Shown here: positions 26,801 through 37,086 of the stretch, one piece after another
How positions within the stretch are numbered: the first letter of the stretch is position 1
Layout: every line of letters starts with the position of its first letter
Assembly: GCF_023278565.1 (NCBI RefSeq)
Contig: NC_064682.1
Span: 248,001-312,000 of the forward strand
DNA length: 64,000 bases
Direction of reading: 5' to 3'
Origin: Colletotrichum lupini
Taxonomy: Eukaryota > Ascomycota > Sordariomycetes > Glomerellales > Glomerellaceae
Program-made: the position numbers and the translations under genes
Notes under the pieces: generated by a model
Told to the model about the DNA's origin: nothing
Database searches by the model: none
Seen by the model: only the letters and a program-made list of their open reading frames with translations

Positions 26801-29110
26801 TATTATTACGTATTATTAATAACTTCGGGTTATTTACCTCTTTTTTTATTAACTAATTAGTACTAAATTTCGCGTTAATAACGGTAACGAGTTATAAATC
26901 GAAATAGGCAGAATTATTAATTATTATACTTTTAATACTATATTTTGCCCCGGTATATCTTTTTATAATAATAGATTTCCATTAGTAATTATAAAAAGGA
27001 AATCTAGGTCGTTTACCTTTTTTTTAAATTTGTTAAAGCGATTATATACTTTATTAACCTATACTTAGTTTTATAATACGAATTCCTTTTTTATAATTAT
27101 TATTATTAGTATTTCGTATAGCCTTTACGATTATAATTACGCTAATAATACCCCTCGCTCATAAAAAAATCTATTAACTACTTTTATAATTCCTAAGCTT
27201 ATGCTCGCGAACTATTTATTTAATTAATAACTAAGGTCGTTTATAATCTCGTAAAATAAGGGTTACCCCTATAGCCCCTTTTTTTTATAAACCTTAATTA
27301 AATAGATTAATACTACGTTAATTTACTTACTATTAAGCTAATTCGCGATTTTATATATCTACGTCCTTTAATAATCCGGGTTAATATTTATTTACTTATA
27401 AAGGATCAGGATTCTATTTAAAATCGGGTTTTATCCTCTTTTTCTTTACTTTAACTCGCTAAGGGTTATACTCTAGCTTATATTTATATTAATAGTTGCT
27501 AGCGTATTTAATCTTAACGGGGATATAGTTAATTTGCGCGCTAATTATAATAAATCCGTACTTTCGCTACTTAATAAACTTATTAAAGTCTAAGAAATTC
27601 CCGCTTTTTCTTACTATCTTATTATTACTCTCGTTTTTATTATTTTTAGTAATTATTATTACTTTTTTAAATTACTAACTATTATACTTACTAAGATCCT
27701 CTTTTTTATTTAGTATAAAAAGGTAGGCTTTAGTAGTTCTTTTTAATAATAATAGTAGTAAACGTTTATATTATTATAAAAAGATATAGTAATTAGTCTC
27801 GGGATCTTTACTAATTACCGATTTCCGTTATTTTATATACTTTTAGCCTCTTAAGCTTTATATTCTTTATAATTTCTAAATAGCTTTTTTCCCTAACCTA
27901 CCTTTTTTAGGGCGGTATTTTATAAGAATAGTTAAAAATAAACGCTAAATAGCTTATAAAAGAGCTATATAAGCTATTAAAAACCGTATAGGCTATTAAG
28001 TATAATTAATAAAATTAAGCCCTCTTTTTTATAAAATCGTAAATTTTAAGGACTTATTAAAAATACCTACTTATTACTCGTACGTAGTAGGGTTAGATAC
28101 TTTAAAAATCTTATTTTTTACGGCCTCTCAGTACCCTATTTTATATTTTTTAAATAGTCTTTTTTATAGCTTAATTATAATTAAATAATTATCGCTTATT
28201 AGCGATCCTTTTTATTACTTAGTTAATTTTTTAAAATTAATAATTTTATACTAAGAGTTAATATAAAAAGAAGCCTTTTAGTAGCCCTCTAAAAGATTCT
28301 TTTCTTTTCCCCTTAGATCTTTATCTTTTTAGCCTTTTTTTAAGCTAACAATAACTTTAATAAGAGGTCGTAAAACTATTTTAAAATAGCCGCTTTTTTT
28401 TTAAATTAATTTCTAAAATCCGTAATACTTTTAACTCGATATTATTAAGACTTTTAAATCCCCTCCTCTTTTATTAAACCGTCCCCTATATTATATTTTT
28501 AAATAATACTTAGGAAGTAGTTAAGGGAGCTATAAAAAGGTTATTTAAATCGTAAGCTTAAGGTTATATTTATAAAATCCTTATAATAATAGACTTTTTT
28601 ATATATTATAAATCTCTTAGCTTAATAACTCTTATAAAATTACCTTTACTATTAAATAAAAATATTTATATTTAGAAATCCCTTTTTTTAATTACGTAAT
28701 ACTCTTTTATATTATATTATTAAGCTCGTTCGTTATATTAATTAATTAAATAAGTAGTCGTTATATAAGTATTTCTTATTATTAATTTAATTAGTTAATT
28801 TCTAATTACGGGCCGGTTATAAAAAAGTCGTTTAATAAAAAAGCTACTTAGGGCGATAGTAAAAAGCTAGTTACTTAAGTAGTTTTGTTAATTAACGTAG
28901 TTTAATATAATAAATATCGACCTCTCGTAAGTAGTAAAGGGTTACGATTACTTAATTCCGTACGGTATTTAAGAATTACTTCCTTTTTTATTTACTTTCA
29001 TAAGGTTAATTAATACGAATCTCTTATCTTATATAGTATTAAAAAGTTATTTTTTTTATATAGCGAGATACCTTACTAATTTATAATAATAGAATTTAAT
29101 TACTAATTAA

Positions 29111-29312
29111 TATTAATATCCCTATTATAAAGTAGTTAGTTCGAACTATAGGTAATAAAGAGATTAATTAAACTATATAAATATCTATATAGGTATAAAA
29201 AGGAGGTTCTAACCGTAGGTTAGGCTAGCTATAATAATCGTAAATAGGGCCCCTAATTGGCCCCTGCGCAGTCGGCCGTACGCCGCGGTCGAATTAGACT
29301 TCCAATCCGATA
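29111..29312 (-). repeat. Copia LTR, right copy (element's 5' LTR)
   Basis: A 202 bp partner of the left LTR, beginning TATTAATATCCC and ending CAATCCGATA. Its outer half keeps GC-rich sequence (GCGCAGTCGGCCG), while the left copy is TA-rich there, so RIP damage fades towards the outer edge. Confidence 0.88.
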
Positions 29313-29725
29313 GGACGATTAAGCCGATAGTAAAAGGCTTAGGCTACGGCAGACCAGGAGCTTTAGACAGGGTGGTCATGCATACGTCATTATCCAAGCG
29401 TCGATTTGGCGTCCACATCTGCGTCTTTGGTTGCATTTTAGACCACCGCTTCGAGGGAGGGGTCGTTGTCTTCTAAGCAAATCCACTTCTAGTGGAATCT
29501 GTGAATGTTAGTAATGGACCGCTTGCCGTTCTCCACGGCCCACCGCCTGCATGGGATTTAAACCCGTCGGTGTTTACAACATGAGATGAATATATATGTG
29601 CACTGTCCATTTAGTCAAACCGTCAATTCAACTTCAAAGTATCCTGAGCATACATATCTATCTAGATCTCCCTTGAACATTCCCTATCTGCTATCATACC
29701 CAATTCTCGATTGTAGCTGAACATC
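29313..29725. other. Promoter-side region of the reductase pseudogene
   Basis: This 413 bp stretch separates the copia LTR from the reductase start. Base composition returns to normal at once. A TATA-like stretch (ATATATAT near 29590) lies about 135 bp upstream of the ATG. No other gene is seen. Confidence 0.55.
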
Positions 29726-30990
29726 ATGTCTGGGTTCACCGCACTTCCGAAGGGCTCGCTCATCCTCGTCACCGGAGCTAATGGATACATCGGATCTCAC
29801 ACGATCAACGTCCTCCTCGGACTCGGGTACCGGGTGCGCGGCACAGTTCGATCAGAGAAGCCGTGGCTCAGCGAGTTCTTCCACAGCAAATATGACAAGG
29901 ACGCCTTTGAATTAATCCTCGTCCCCAATCTCGAGGACGAGGAGGCTCTCGGCAAGGCCATGGCTGGTGTATCTGGTGTCGCACATGTGGTAAGTGATTA
30001 TCGAGAGAGTCTGAGAGATCAATCAGAGAGTAAGGAAACCAGCGGCTGATCCATGCGGAATAGGCGTCCGACATTTCAATGAGTGATGACCCTAAAGCCG
30101 TCATCCCCTGGGTCGTAAAGGCGACTGAGACGGCCCTCTCCGCCGCGGCAAAGCACTCGAGCATCAAGCGCTTCGTCCTCACATCTTCTGCTTTTGCCGC
30201 CGTCATTCCTCAGCCCAACAAGGAGATGCACATTGACGAAAGTACGCTGTGCCATGAGAAACTGAACTTCATCCTCCCGTGATGCTGACTGATTTTCCTT
30301 CAGGTACCTGGAACGACTTTGCCATCAAGGCAGCGTGGGACCCGAACACGCCCAAGGAGATCAAGCCCGGCGCGATTTACTCTGCTTCCAAGGCCGAGGG
30401 CGAGAGGGCTGCGTGGAAGTAGATTGAGGAGAACAAGCCTGGATACTCGTTCAACACCATCCTGCCCAACTTTAACGTGAGTATTATGTCCATAATCACT
30501 GCGATGACAGCGCTAAACCGGTTCGTAGACTGGAGAGATCCTCCACCCCAATATCGGTGGCTCAACCATGGGCTTCGCTCGTGATCTGCTCAAGGGACAG
30601 GCCGGCATGCTCAACGCCTTTATGCCCCGTAAGTCTCACCTGGCCTTCATCCGGCACATCTTCATGTACGCCAGACTAACGACTTTGGCAGAGTGGTACG
30701 TCGACGTAATCGACGTCGCACGTCTTCACGCCATCGCCCTGCTCGCCGAGCCCGTCAAGTCTCAGAGGATCTGGGCCTCCGCAGACCCCGTCAACGCATC
30801 CGACTTCATTGATGCTTTCCGTGAGCTGAGACCGGACAACAAGCTGATCCCGGAGAAGCAGGCGGACGAGGGGCGTGATATCAGCGAGCTTCCCCCAGCG
30901 GCCAAGGCTGAGAAGTTGCTGCAGGAGTACTTTGGTCAGGGCTGGACACCGCTGAAGGAGAGTTTGGCTGCGGGAATTCGTGACTTGTAG
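29726..30990 (+). pseudogene. NAD(P)-dependent epimerase/reductase broken by an in-frame TAG
   Basis: An extended short-chain reductase of the dihydroflavonol/aldehyde-reductase (Gre2-like) type. Five exons fit well: 29726-29989, 30064-30241, 30304-30476, 30529-30628, 30692-30990, with good donors, branch points and acceptors and a continuous frame of 338 codons. The Rossmann motif is VTGANGYIGSH near the N-terminus and the catalytic YSASK follows near residue 175. At codon 187 (30420-30422) the frame reads AAWK-stop-IEENKPG. Relatives commonly have Trp there, so TGG appears to have become TAG, a TpG-to-TpA change of the RIP type. Everything else looks intact, so the loss seems recent. A sequencing error, or an allele intact in other strains, is possible. 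Confidence 0.85.
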
Positions 30991-31634
30991 GCTTGCGGGG
31001 TTGCGATGTCCGACGAGTAGTAAACGTTTTCTTAAATGGCCTTCGCTCGGGTTCGGCAGCGAGGATCAGGTGGAAAGAGAACGGGAATATCTGAATACCT
31101 AGACCAAGAACTGCCATGTTCACAAATTTTGAACAAATGCTATTCCACATACGTACGCTTGATGTTTGCGATACTTGAAAGCTCGAGAAATCCTAAGATA
31201 TGGCTACTTATATATGGATAGTTTTTCTCCTAGATTCCTTCGAGATTTGATAGTTTTGGGTCTAAGAGGGCTCTAATGGTCAAACTAACTCACTTCGCTG
31301 TAGATATTGCATTCCGAAAGTGAAGCTGTTCCGAAATTATAATTAAACCACAATGTAGAGGAGCATTGACGATGAACTTTGTTACTAAAGATACCTTGCC
31401 TCGACTTGTTTCCGGGGGTAGGTAAAGCGATTGGCCTCATGAGTCGCGATATCTGACTGCTTGAGGTGAGGTACCTTGGGTAAGCGTCGGGTCACGTGTA
31501 GATAAGATAAAGAAAGGACCCGCCTGAAGCTCGGAGTCGGTGCCTTGAATGATGCATTTCCTCCAAAAAAGTAGCAACGCGCCGTCTTTCACGTACGAAC
31601 ACCTCTTTGCGCCGCTTTGAGCCTGGCTAACAGC
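30991..31634. other. Intergenic region between reductase and Ntr1-like gene
   Basis: This contains the 3' flank of the reductase pseudogene and the promoter of the splicing-factor gene. No open frame stands out. Confidence 0.55.
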
Positions 31635-34013
31635 ATGGCCAGCTTTCCAACTTTCGACCCTTCTCGCCTGACGAAGAAGGCGGCTGCTCACTACTCTTCG
31701 GAATCAGAGGACGAGGAAGAAGACGACTACCTAGCCCCCGTCACAGACCCGTCGCAAGCCGATGATTACAGCGACTTGAACCCACGAAAGCGCCGTCGCG
31801 TCGGCAACACCAAGGAAAGCGCCGCGCTCGGAATCTTTGCGTCAGATAGCGAAGATGACGGCCCTGGGAAGCGATGGAAGAAAAAGACACTCCGCAGCAA
31901 GGGCATGAACTTTGTTTCTACCGGCACAACTACTCTCGACGAAGATGACGATGACGACGCGAGGGACACCAATACGAAGGAGTACTCGGACGACTCCAAT
32001 GCCGATGACGATGAAGACGACGAGGATGACGTCGGAGGGGTTGGTCTTGGATTTGGTGGAGCCCGCGGTGGCCTGGGATTTCAGCCCGCTCAGAATGATA
32101 ACGAGAGTGACGAGGACGAGAAGGCAACTGGCGCCCCAGCACGATCTTTCGCAAAAACAAAGTTCGATGGCAAAAACATCCTCGGCCGCGGCTTCGTTCC
32201 ATCGTCTGCGAACGTGCCGGTCCTGAACCCCGACCTCCAGGACACCCCTTCGATGCCAAAGATGGCCCGCCCAAGCGCATTTGGCGCAAAGGGAGCGAAA
32301 GGAAAGCCGAACCCGAAATCATTCGGTGCGCGGATGATGGCCAAGATGGGTTATCAAGAAGGAACAGGTCTCGGAAAAGAAGGACAAGGTCGAAGCGTTA
32401 TTATCGAAGCTCACCTCAGACCACAGGGTGTCGGTCTAGGTGCCGTCAAAGAAAAATCAGAGCACGAGAGGAAGGAGGAGAAGCGACAGGCGAAACTACG
32501 AGGCGAGGAAGTAGTCGACTCGGAGGAAGAGGAACGGAAAAGAAAGCGAGAAAGGAAGAAGAAGGTCGCAAGCGCAGGCGGCAGCAGCAGCGTCAGCACT
32601 CCCAAACGACAGAAGCCCAAGTACATGACGGCGGAGGAGATCAAGAAGTCTGCTCCAGGACTCCACATCCCCGAGGCATTTGCGCCTATACTGGATATGA
32701 CAGGACCCGGGAACAAGCTTCTGACGACTGCTTCTGGACTCTTGACGCCCACTTCTGCCGCAGTTGTCGAATCTCCCGAGCTGGTGGCTGCGCGGAAGCT
32801 GGTGAAGCGAGCACATGCCGACCTAGCAGCCTTTTCGGAAGAGTGGAGAAACCTGGAAGAGCGAAAGACTTGGGTAGATCTGGAACTGCGCGAAAGAGAG
32901 CAGGAGATGGCGGAGCTCGCCTCAGACTTGGGAAGACTGCAACTGTTTTCCAACATTGTCACCAACGAGCTTCCGTTGGCTACTGAATGGGAGGACGTCA
33001 TTCGCTGTCTAGAGAAGGCCGTTCAGAATATTGGACCAGCGACGGACGAAATCTCGGACCTCGCGGTGGCTGCCATCTACCCCTTCTTCCGCGACCCCGA
33101 TTGGAACCTACTGGAGGACCCTACGCGGTTTGCTACTGAGCTTAAGGGTCTTGGAAGTTTACTGATGAGGCCTGGCGAGGGCAACAAAGCCTTGCACAAG
33201 TGGGAATCCACTGGTCTGAACAGCAACGACCTATACCGGCAACATCAAAAAGCGACAACACCTTACGAAACCATGATGTACAAACTGTGGTACACAAGAG
33301 CCATGTCGGCCATCCGGGATTGGGATGTTTTTAACCCCGCACCGCTACTGGCTGTATTAGAGGCATGGGCAGACCTGCTGCCTCCCTTTGTTCGCGCCCA
33401 GTTCCTCGATGCCGTCGTCCGCAAGTTGGAAACAGCCGTAGCGGAATGGAATCCGAAAAAGAAGAGACAAAGCCATAAATTGCCTCATCTGTGGCTTTTT
33501 CCCTGGCTTCAGTACCTGCCCTCGTACCACCTGGAGCCCAAGGGCACCGGCTTGGTTGCCGAAGTACGGAGGAAGTACAGACAGCTCATTGATGTTTGGG
33601 ACTTTGATCGCGGCGTGATCCCTGGCCTGGAACAGTGGCGTGATGTGCTTGGTGACCAATGGCGCTCCTTGATCATGAGCCATGTGTTGCCGGCCATGGG
33701 ACGATACCTGCGCAAGAACTTTAGAGTAGACCCGAGCGACCAGGAGCCATACCTGCCTATGCTCACAGGCGTTCTCGAGTGGTCTGATATCTTGACGCCG
33801 AAGGTGCTGGGCGAGGTCATTGTTACAGAGGTGTTCCCCTTGTGGCATGAGAAGTTGAGTGAGTGGCTTGGTCTGGAGGATGCCAATTTCGAGGAGATCA
33901 TGGCATGGTATGAGTGGTGGAGAGACGACGTTTTGCCCGACTCTGTGAAGAACTTGAAGTCGGTTCAAGCAGAGTTCAACAAGGGCATGGGCACTATTGA
34001 GAAGGCATTGTAA
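31635..34013 (+). CDS. TFIP11: G-patch spliceosome-disassembly factor (Ntr1/Spp382, TFIP11-like)
   Basis: The protein is the G-patch partner and activator of the DEAH helicase Prp43 in releasing intron-lariat spliceosomes in the nucleus. It is a single exon of 792 aa. The start is the ATG in CAGCATGG at 31635; the open frame upstream to 31617 has only a TTG. The N-terminal ~200 residues are acidic with basic patches (RKRRRV, KRWKKK), typical of the TIP N-terminal region. The G-patch lies at about 225-272, with FGARMMAKMGYQEGTGLGK. A Lys/Arg-rich segment follows (~275-330), then the helical GCFC domain filling the second half, with long Trp-rich helices. Length and order match fungal orthologues. 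No anomalies were seen. Confidence 0.93.
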   Translation: MASFPTFDPSRLTKKAAAHYSSESEDEEEDDYLAPVTDPSQADDYSDLNPRKRRRVGNTKESAALGIFASDSEDDGPGKRWKKKTLRSKGMNFVSTGTTTLDEDDDDDARDTNTKEYSDDSNADDDEDDEDDVGGVGLGFGGARGGLGFQPAQNDNESDEDEKATGAPARSFAKTKFDGKNILGRGFVPSSANVPVLNPDLQDTPSMPKMARPSAFGAKGAKGKPNPKSFGARMMAKMGYQEGTGLGKEGQGRSVIIEAHLRPQGVGLGAVKEKSEHERKEEKRQAKLRGEEVVDSEEEERKRKRERKKKVASAGGSSSVSTPKRQKPKYMTAEEIKKSAPGLHIPEAFAPILDMTGPGNKLLTTASGLLTPTSAAVVESPELVAARKLVKRAHADLAAFSEEWRNLEERKTWVDLELREREQEMAELASDLGRLQLFSNIVTNELPLATEWEDVIRCLEKAVQNIGPATDEISDLAVAAIYPFFRDPDWNLLEDPTRFATELKGLGSLLMRPGEGNKALHKWESTGLNSNDLYRQHQKATTPYETMMYKLWYTRAMSAIRDWDVFNPAPLLAVLEAWADLLPPFVRAQFLDAVVRKLETAVAEWNPKKKRQSHKLPHLWLFPWLQYLPSYHLEPKGTGLVAEVRRKYRQLIDVWDFDRGVIPGLEQWRDVLGDQWRSLIMSHVLPAMGRYLRKNFRVDPSDQEPYLPMLTGVLEWSDILTPKVLGEVIVTEVFPLWHEKLSEWLGLEDANFEEIMAWYEWWRDDVLPDSVKNLKSVQAEFNKGMGTIEKAL

Positions 34014-35280
34014 AACATGACGCTGGCATCGAAGTCGCAGCTTAAGCTTTAGGATCATCACTTAGAAGGTATCTTTTGCAACGCGCAATGACAGCACCCT
34101 TTCTCACTTGGATACAGTCAGTCGTGAGACGAAATGGTATGGCCTTAATTCATGTAGTGCCGCACATGGAAGTGCCCATCTTACGACGTAGTTGGACTAT
34201 CGATTTGGATTGAACCTATGTTATTGTGACCATGCAAGAGAGCTTGATCTCGAAACCATTTTCAATTCTTCGATCGCGTTTCGCACGGATGCAGTTGACA
34301 TGGCACATGCCATCTAAGCTTGATCCCACAGAGTTTGTCCGGACATTTCTCCCGGATATGACCCCTCCCTACATATCCAACGACCGGGGTGATGATCACA
34401 TTTGGAGTTACCATTAGCTAAACACGACAAGCAGGCTCGAGGCCAAGCTTTTAGAGAAACAGGATAAGCAAGGAAGCATAGACGTGGGACACGGGTGTCG
34501 TTGCAGCCAAGCACCAGTCAAGCACGAGCCAAGCTCATGGTGAAGGTTCATCCGCTAGGCCATGATCGTTGAGTAGAGAAAGACAAACCGTTTGATGACT
34601 TCCTTGAGATGTGATGGCTGGACTTGGCGGTCTATAGGTAGTTTCCTGCGGCACTTGAAGTTGGGGCGTTTCCTTGGCGCTGTGACACGCGAGCTTGATC
34701 GTCGGTGAACGTGACAGAAACGCCCAGAGGTGTCAATGGTGATGAGAGGGAGAACCTTGGCTTTTGAGCGATGCTTCTGCGCGATTACTCCTTGACGGAG
34801 ATGCTTCGTTGAGCTTAGGCAGTGCGACATGTCCTCGAGGGAGAATGCAAGCTTTTCCGGCGGCCGTCGACCGACTTCAAGAGGGGAAAGGGAAGTTTCT
34901 GAAGGCTGTCACTTGCTAACTATGGTCAGTGTTAGTTCACGCAGGATATCCGATTCGGTCAAGATGGTGAGGTGAGCGCCTATTTCTGAAGTCGGTTTGA
35001 GACGAGAACCCCTGGACATGGCGATCTCAAGGGCCAATCACATGCGATCATGTAAATGCCACCCGTTCATCAGGAAAGGAGGAGCTGAAGAAAAGCCAAA
35101 GAGCTAAAAGCAATCAAGGTTCGGGAAGTGGGAGCCTCATCCCTCCATCACCCCTACCACCCCTACCTAAAGGCTACCACGTCTTCGACCCTGGTCACTT
35201 TTCTTCTCTCTCTCCCCAGGACCCGAGTCCTCATCCTCCTCTCTTCGAGCCCACGTCACCATTTCGAAACATCGACAACC
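34014..35280. other. Intergenic region
   Basis: This is the 3' flank of the Ntr1-like gene and then CT-rich DNA (about 35190-35260) that resembles a fungal leader before the short ORF at 35281. I see no coding sequence. Confidence 0.5.
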
Positions 35281-35556
35281 ATGAAACCTGCGGAGCGCTC
35301 TACCCAGCCTGGCTCTGACCCAGACGGACTGTCTTCGGATGAGCCCCAGTCTACACTAGCACGAGCCACTGGGATTCTGGAAATCCTCTTCAATGAATGT
35401 TCAGTTGACGGCGACATCGGACAGGCACTGCCCCTTTTCACTGTCTTGAACATGCGATGGCTTGCCCATATAACCCATGCCAGATCTCGCTCCGCCCGGC
35501 AGCGCGATACTCCGGGTCAATATGGTTCCACGAGACCCGCAAGACAAGACTTTTAA
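35281..35556 (+). CDS. Short hypothetical ORF, 91 aa
   Basis: I do not recognise this. The ATG sits in a good context (ACAACCATG) straight after a CT-rich, leader-like stretch ending in ACATCGACAACC, which is what suggests a gene. The product starts MKPAERSTQPGSD, has one mildly hydrophobic segment (ALPLFTVLNMRWL) and ends in a basic Arg-rich tail. It may be the first exon of a spliced gene or a decayed one, but I could not find a convincing continuation downstream. Confidence 0.3.
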   Translation: MKPAERSTQPGSDPDGLSSDEPQSTLARATGILEILFNECSVDGDIGQALPLFTVLNMRWLAHITHARSRSARQRDTPGQYGSTRPARQDF

Positions 35557-37086
35557 CAGCGGCATGAGCCTATTTGGGTGTTTACTCCCGCGTCCTTGGG
35601 GGTTTATTGACAATCTCGAAGTCCGGCTCGACGGACAACTTCGGAAACGCGGAGGATAGTTATGAGAGAAACGAACGCCAAAGTCGATGGATCATGGCAC
35701 CAGGTATACCTCCAGTCCTTGACCAAACAATCCTTCGGGGCTTGCGTGCATCAACTCACCACCCAAGGCCGAGCGACGAGTGAATATCTGATGATCATAC
35801 TTCCATGACCCGACGTGATGATGTCCCGCAGAAATTTCCGTACCAGACGATAAAGCCCCCAAACCAGGAAGGGTACAGAGTATAGCTCTGGCCCCCAATA
35901 GCGCATAGAGCCAAGGCAAGACACGGCGGTAAGCGTGCACGCGGCCATCACCAGTTCAGCCATCAGTGACTTTGGGTTTACAATCTCAGTATGGCTTTGG
36001 GATGGAACCCCGTTTAACACCATTTCCCGCTGAGCTCAGCGGCCGGCGAGTAAGACCTGATCAGGACTGATAGGTGCATCAAGCTCTTGGCAAAAAGACA
36101 AGGCGCCAGCCGGACGTGCAGTTAGCATGGAGAAGCAAGACGTTGCTCAACGAGACTACCCGCCACCTGAGTCTAGCATGTATCGATGATACTCGAGCAT
36201 CATTATGATCACCTTCAGCGCGTCTCCCACAAACGCCACGGACCTGTCATCTGTAGTTCAGACCATCGTTGAGGCTCCACCAGCACGGCCCCCTACAACG
36301 TTGTGCGGCACTTGGCATCGTCTCATCGTCTCCCAAAACAGGGGCTGGCGGGGGTTCAGACTAGCCCCCCGAATAGCTTCATTGGCGTCTCTCTCTGTGT
36401 GTTCTCTCCGCCTGAAATTGCTTCCCGGGCTTCAGCTTCATGTCTCTATTCTGTGGCGCTCCTAGCTGTCCAATCCTGTCATCCCCAGATCGCACGGCAC
36501 TTGCCATCATCCCCCTTGTCTCGGTGACCACATGGTCTCCCGCGTCTTGAGACCGGCCAGGAGCGGCCTTCCTTCCCGGCCGAGAACTCCTCACCCCATC
36601 CCCGTCTCAAAAATACGGTTATTTCACTAGCGTGAGGCTGTATTGGTCTACTCCTACCGGTGCCATTCCACGCAACATGGATCGTGTTTGGGCCCAGTAC
36701 CGCCAAGTTGGCACTAGCTCGACATACCCCGGCCAAGCCAACCTGCCTTTGGGACATCTGACAAGCTGTCTAGGGGGTACATATCGATGACTTCCCGTCT
36801 GTCGACCCGTTCGGTGTTGAGAGATGATCTTGAGTCTTCTAGGGCTGACGTCTCGTGGGAGTTTGCTTGCTTTGCCTACCTTTCGTCTGTCTTTTTCTCT
36901 TCATCCTGCCTTGACGGCACTTTACCTTCCTTTTTTTTTTTTTTTTTTGCCCAGGCGGCTTTGCTATTCTAATCTGGTTCTGTAGTCCAGAGGCAGGTCC
37001 CTGGTGTTTTATTCTAATAATCATGTCTGAGCGATCGTGTCCCGTGTCTGGGTCCATGGGTGGTGGAAGATGTCCCGCGGGTGCAC
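35557..37086. other. Intergenic region upstream of the heme-dioxygenase fusion gene
   Basis: The likely promoter and leader of the next gene. It includes an 18-base T run (36931-36948). An upstream exon of the fusion gene could lie here, because its frame stays open to about 37026 and shows TGG-rich coding-like sequence, but no convincing upstream ATG exon was found. Confidence 0.5.
36931..36948. repeat. Homopolymer T run
   Basis: Eighteen T bases about 140 bp before the assigned start of the fusion gene. Pyrimidine tracts are frequent in fungal promoters. Confidence 0.85.

Larger units (their letters stand above)
21897..29312 (-). mobile_element. RIP-degraded Ty1/copia LTR retrotransposon
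   Basis: A 7.4 kb AT-rich block bounded by two direct repeats of about 200 bp and transcribed on the minus strand. A purine-rich tract (seen as CTTTCTC plus a T run at 22106-22120 on the plus strand) adjoins the left LTR, as expected for the polypurine tract of a minus-strand element. Read on the minus strand, 23.1-23.8 kb gives a Ty1/copia reverse transcriptase in the order seen in fungal copia elements. CpA and TpG are almost absent and stops fill every frame, the pattern of RIP. No matching target-site duplication flanks the LTRs (gtaag on the left, ggacg on the right). The element cannot encode anything now. Confidence 0.9.

Noticed and set aside
22102..29110. AT-rich block as a centromere or mitochondrial insertion
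   Set aside because: LTRs at both ends and copia reverse-transcriptase landmarks identify a mutated retrotransposon.
31617..31634. TTG-initiated start of the Ntr1-like gene
   Set aside because: It is a TTG codon; the first ATG, at 31635, has a good context and fits the family.
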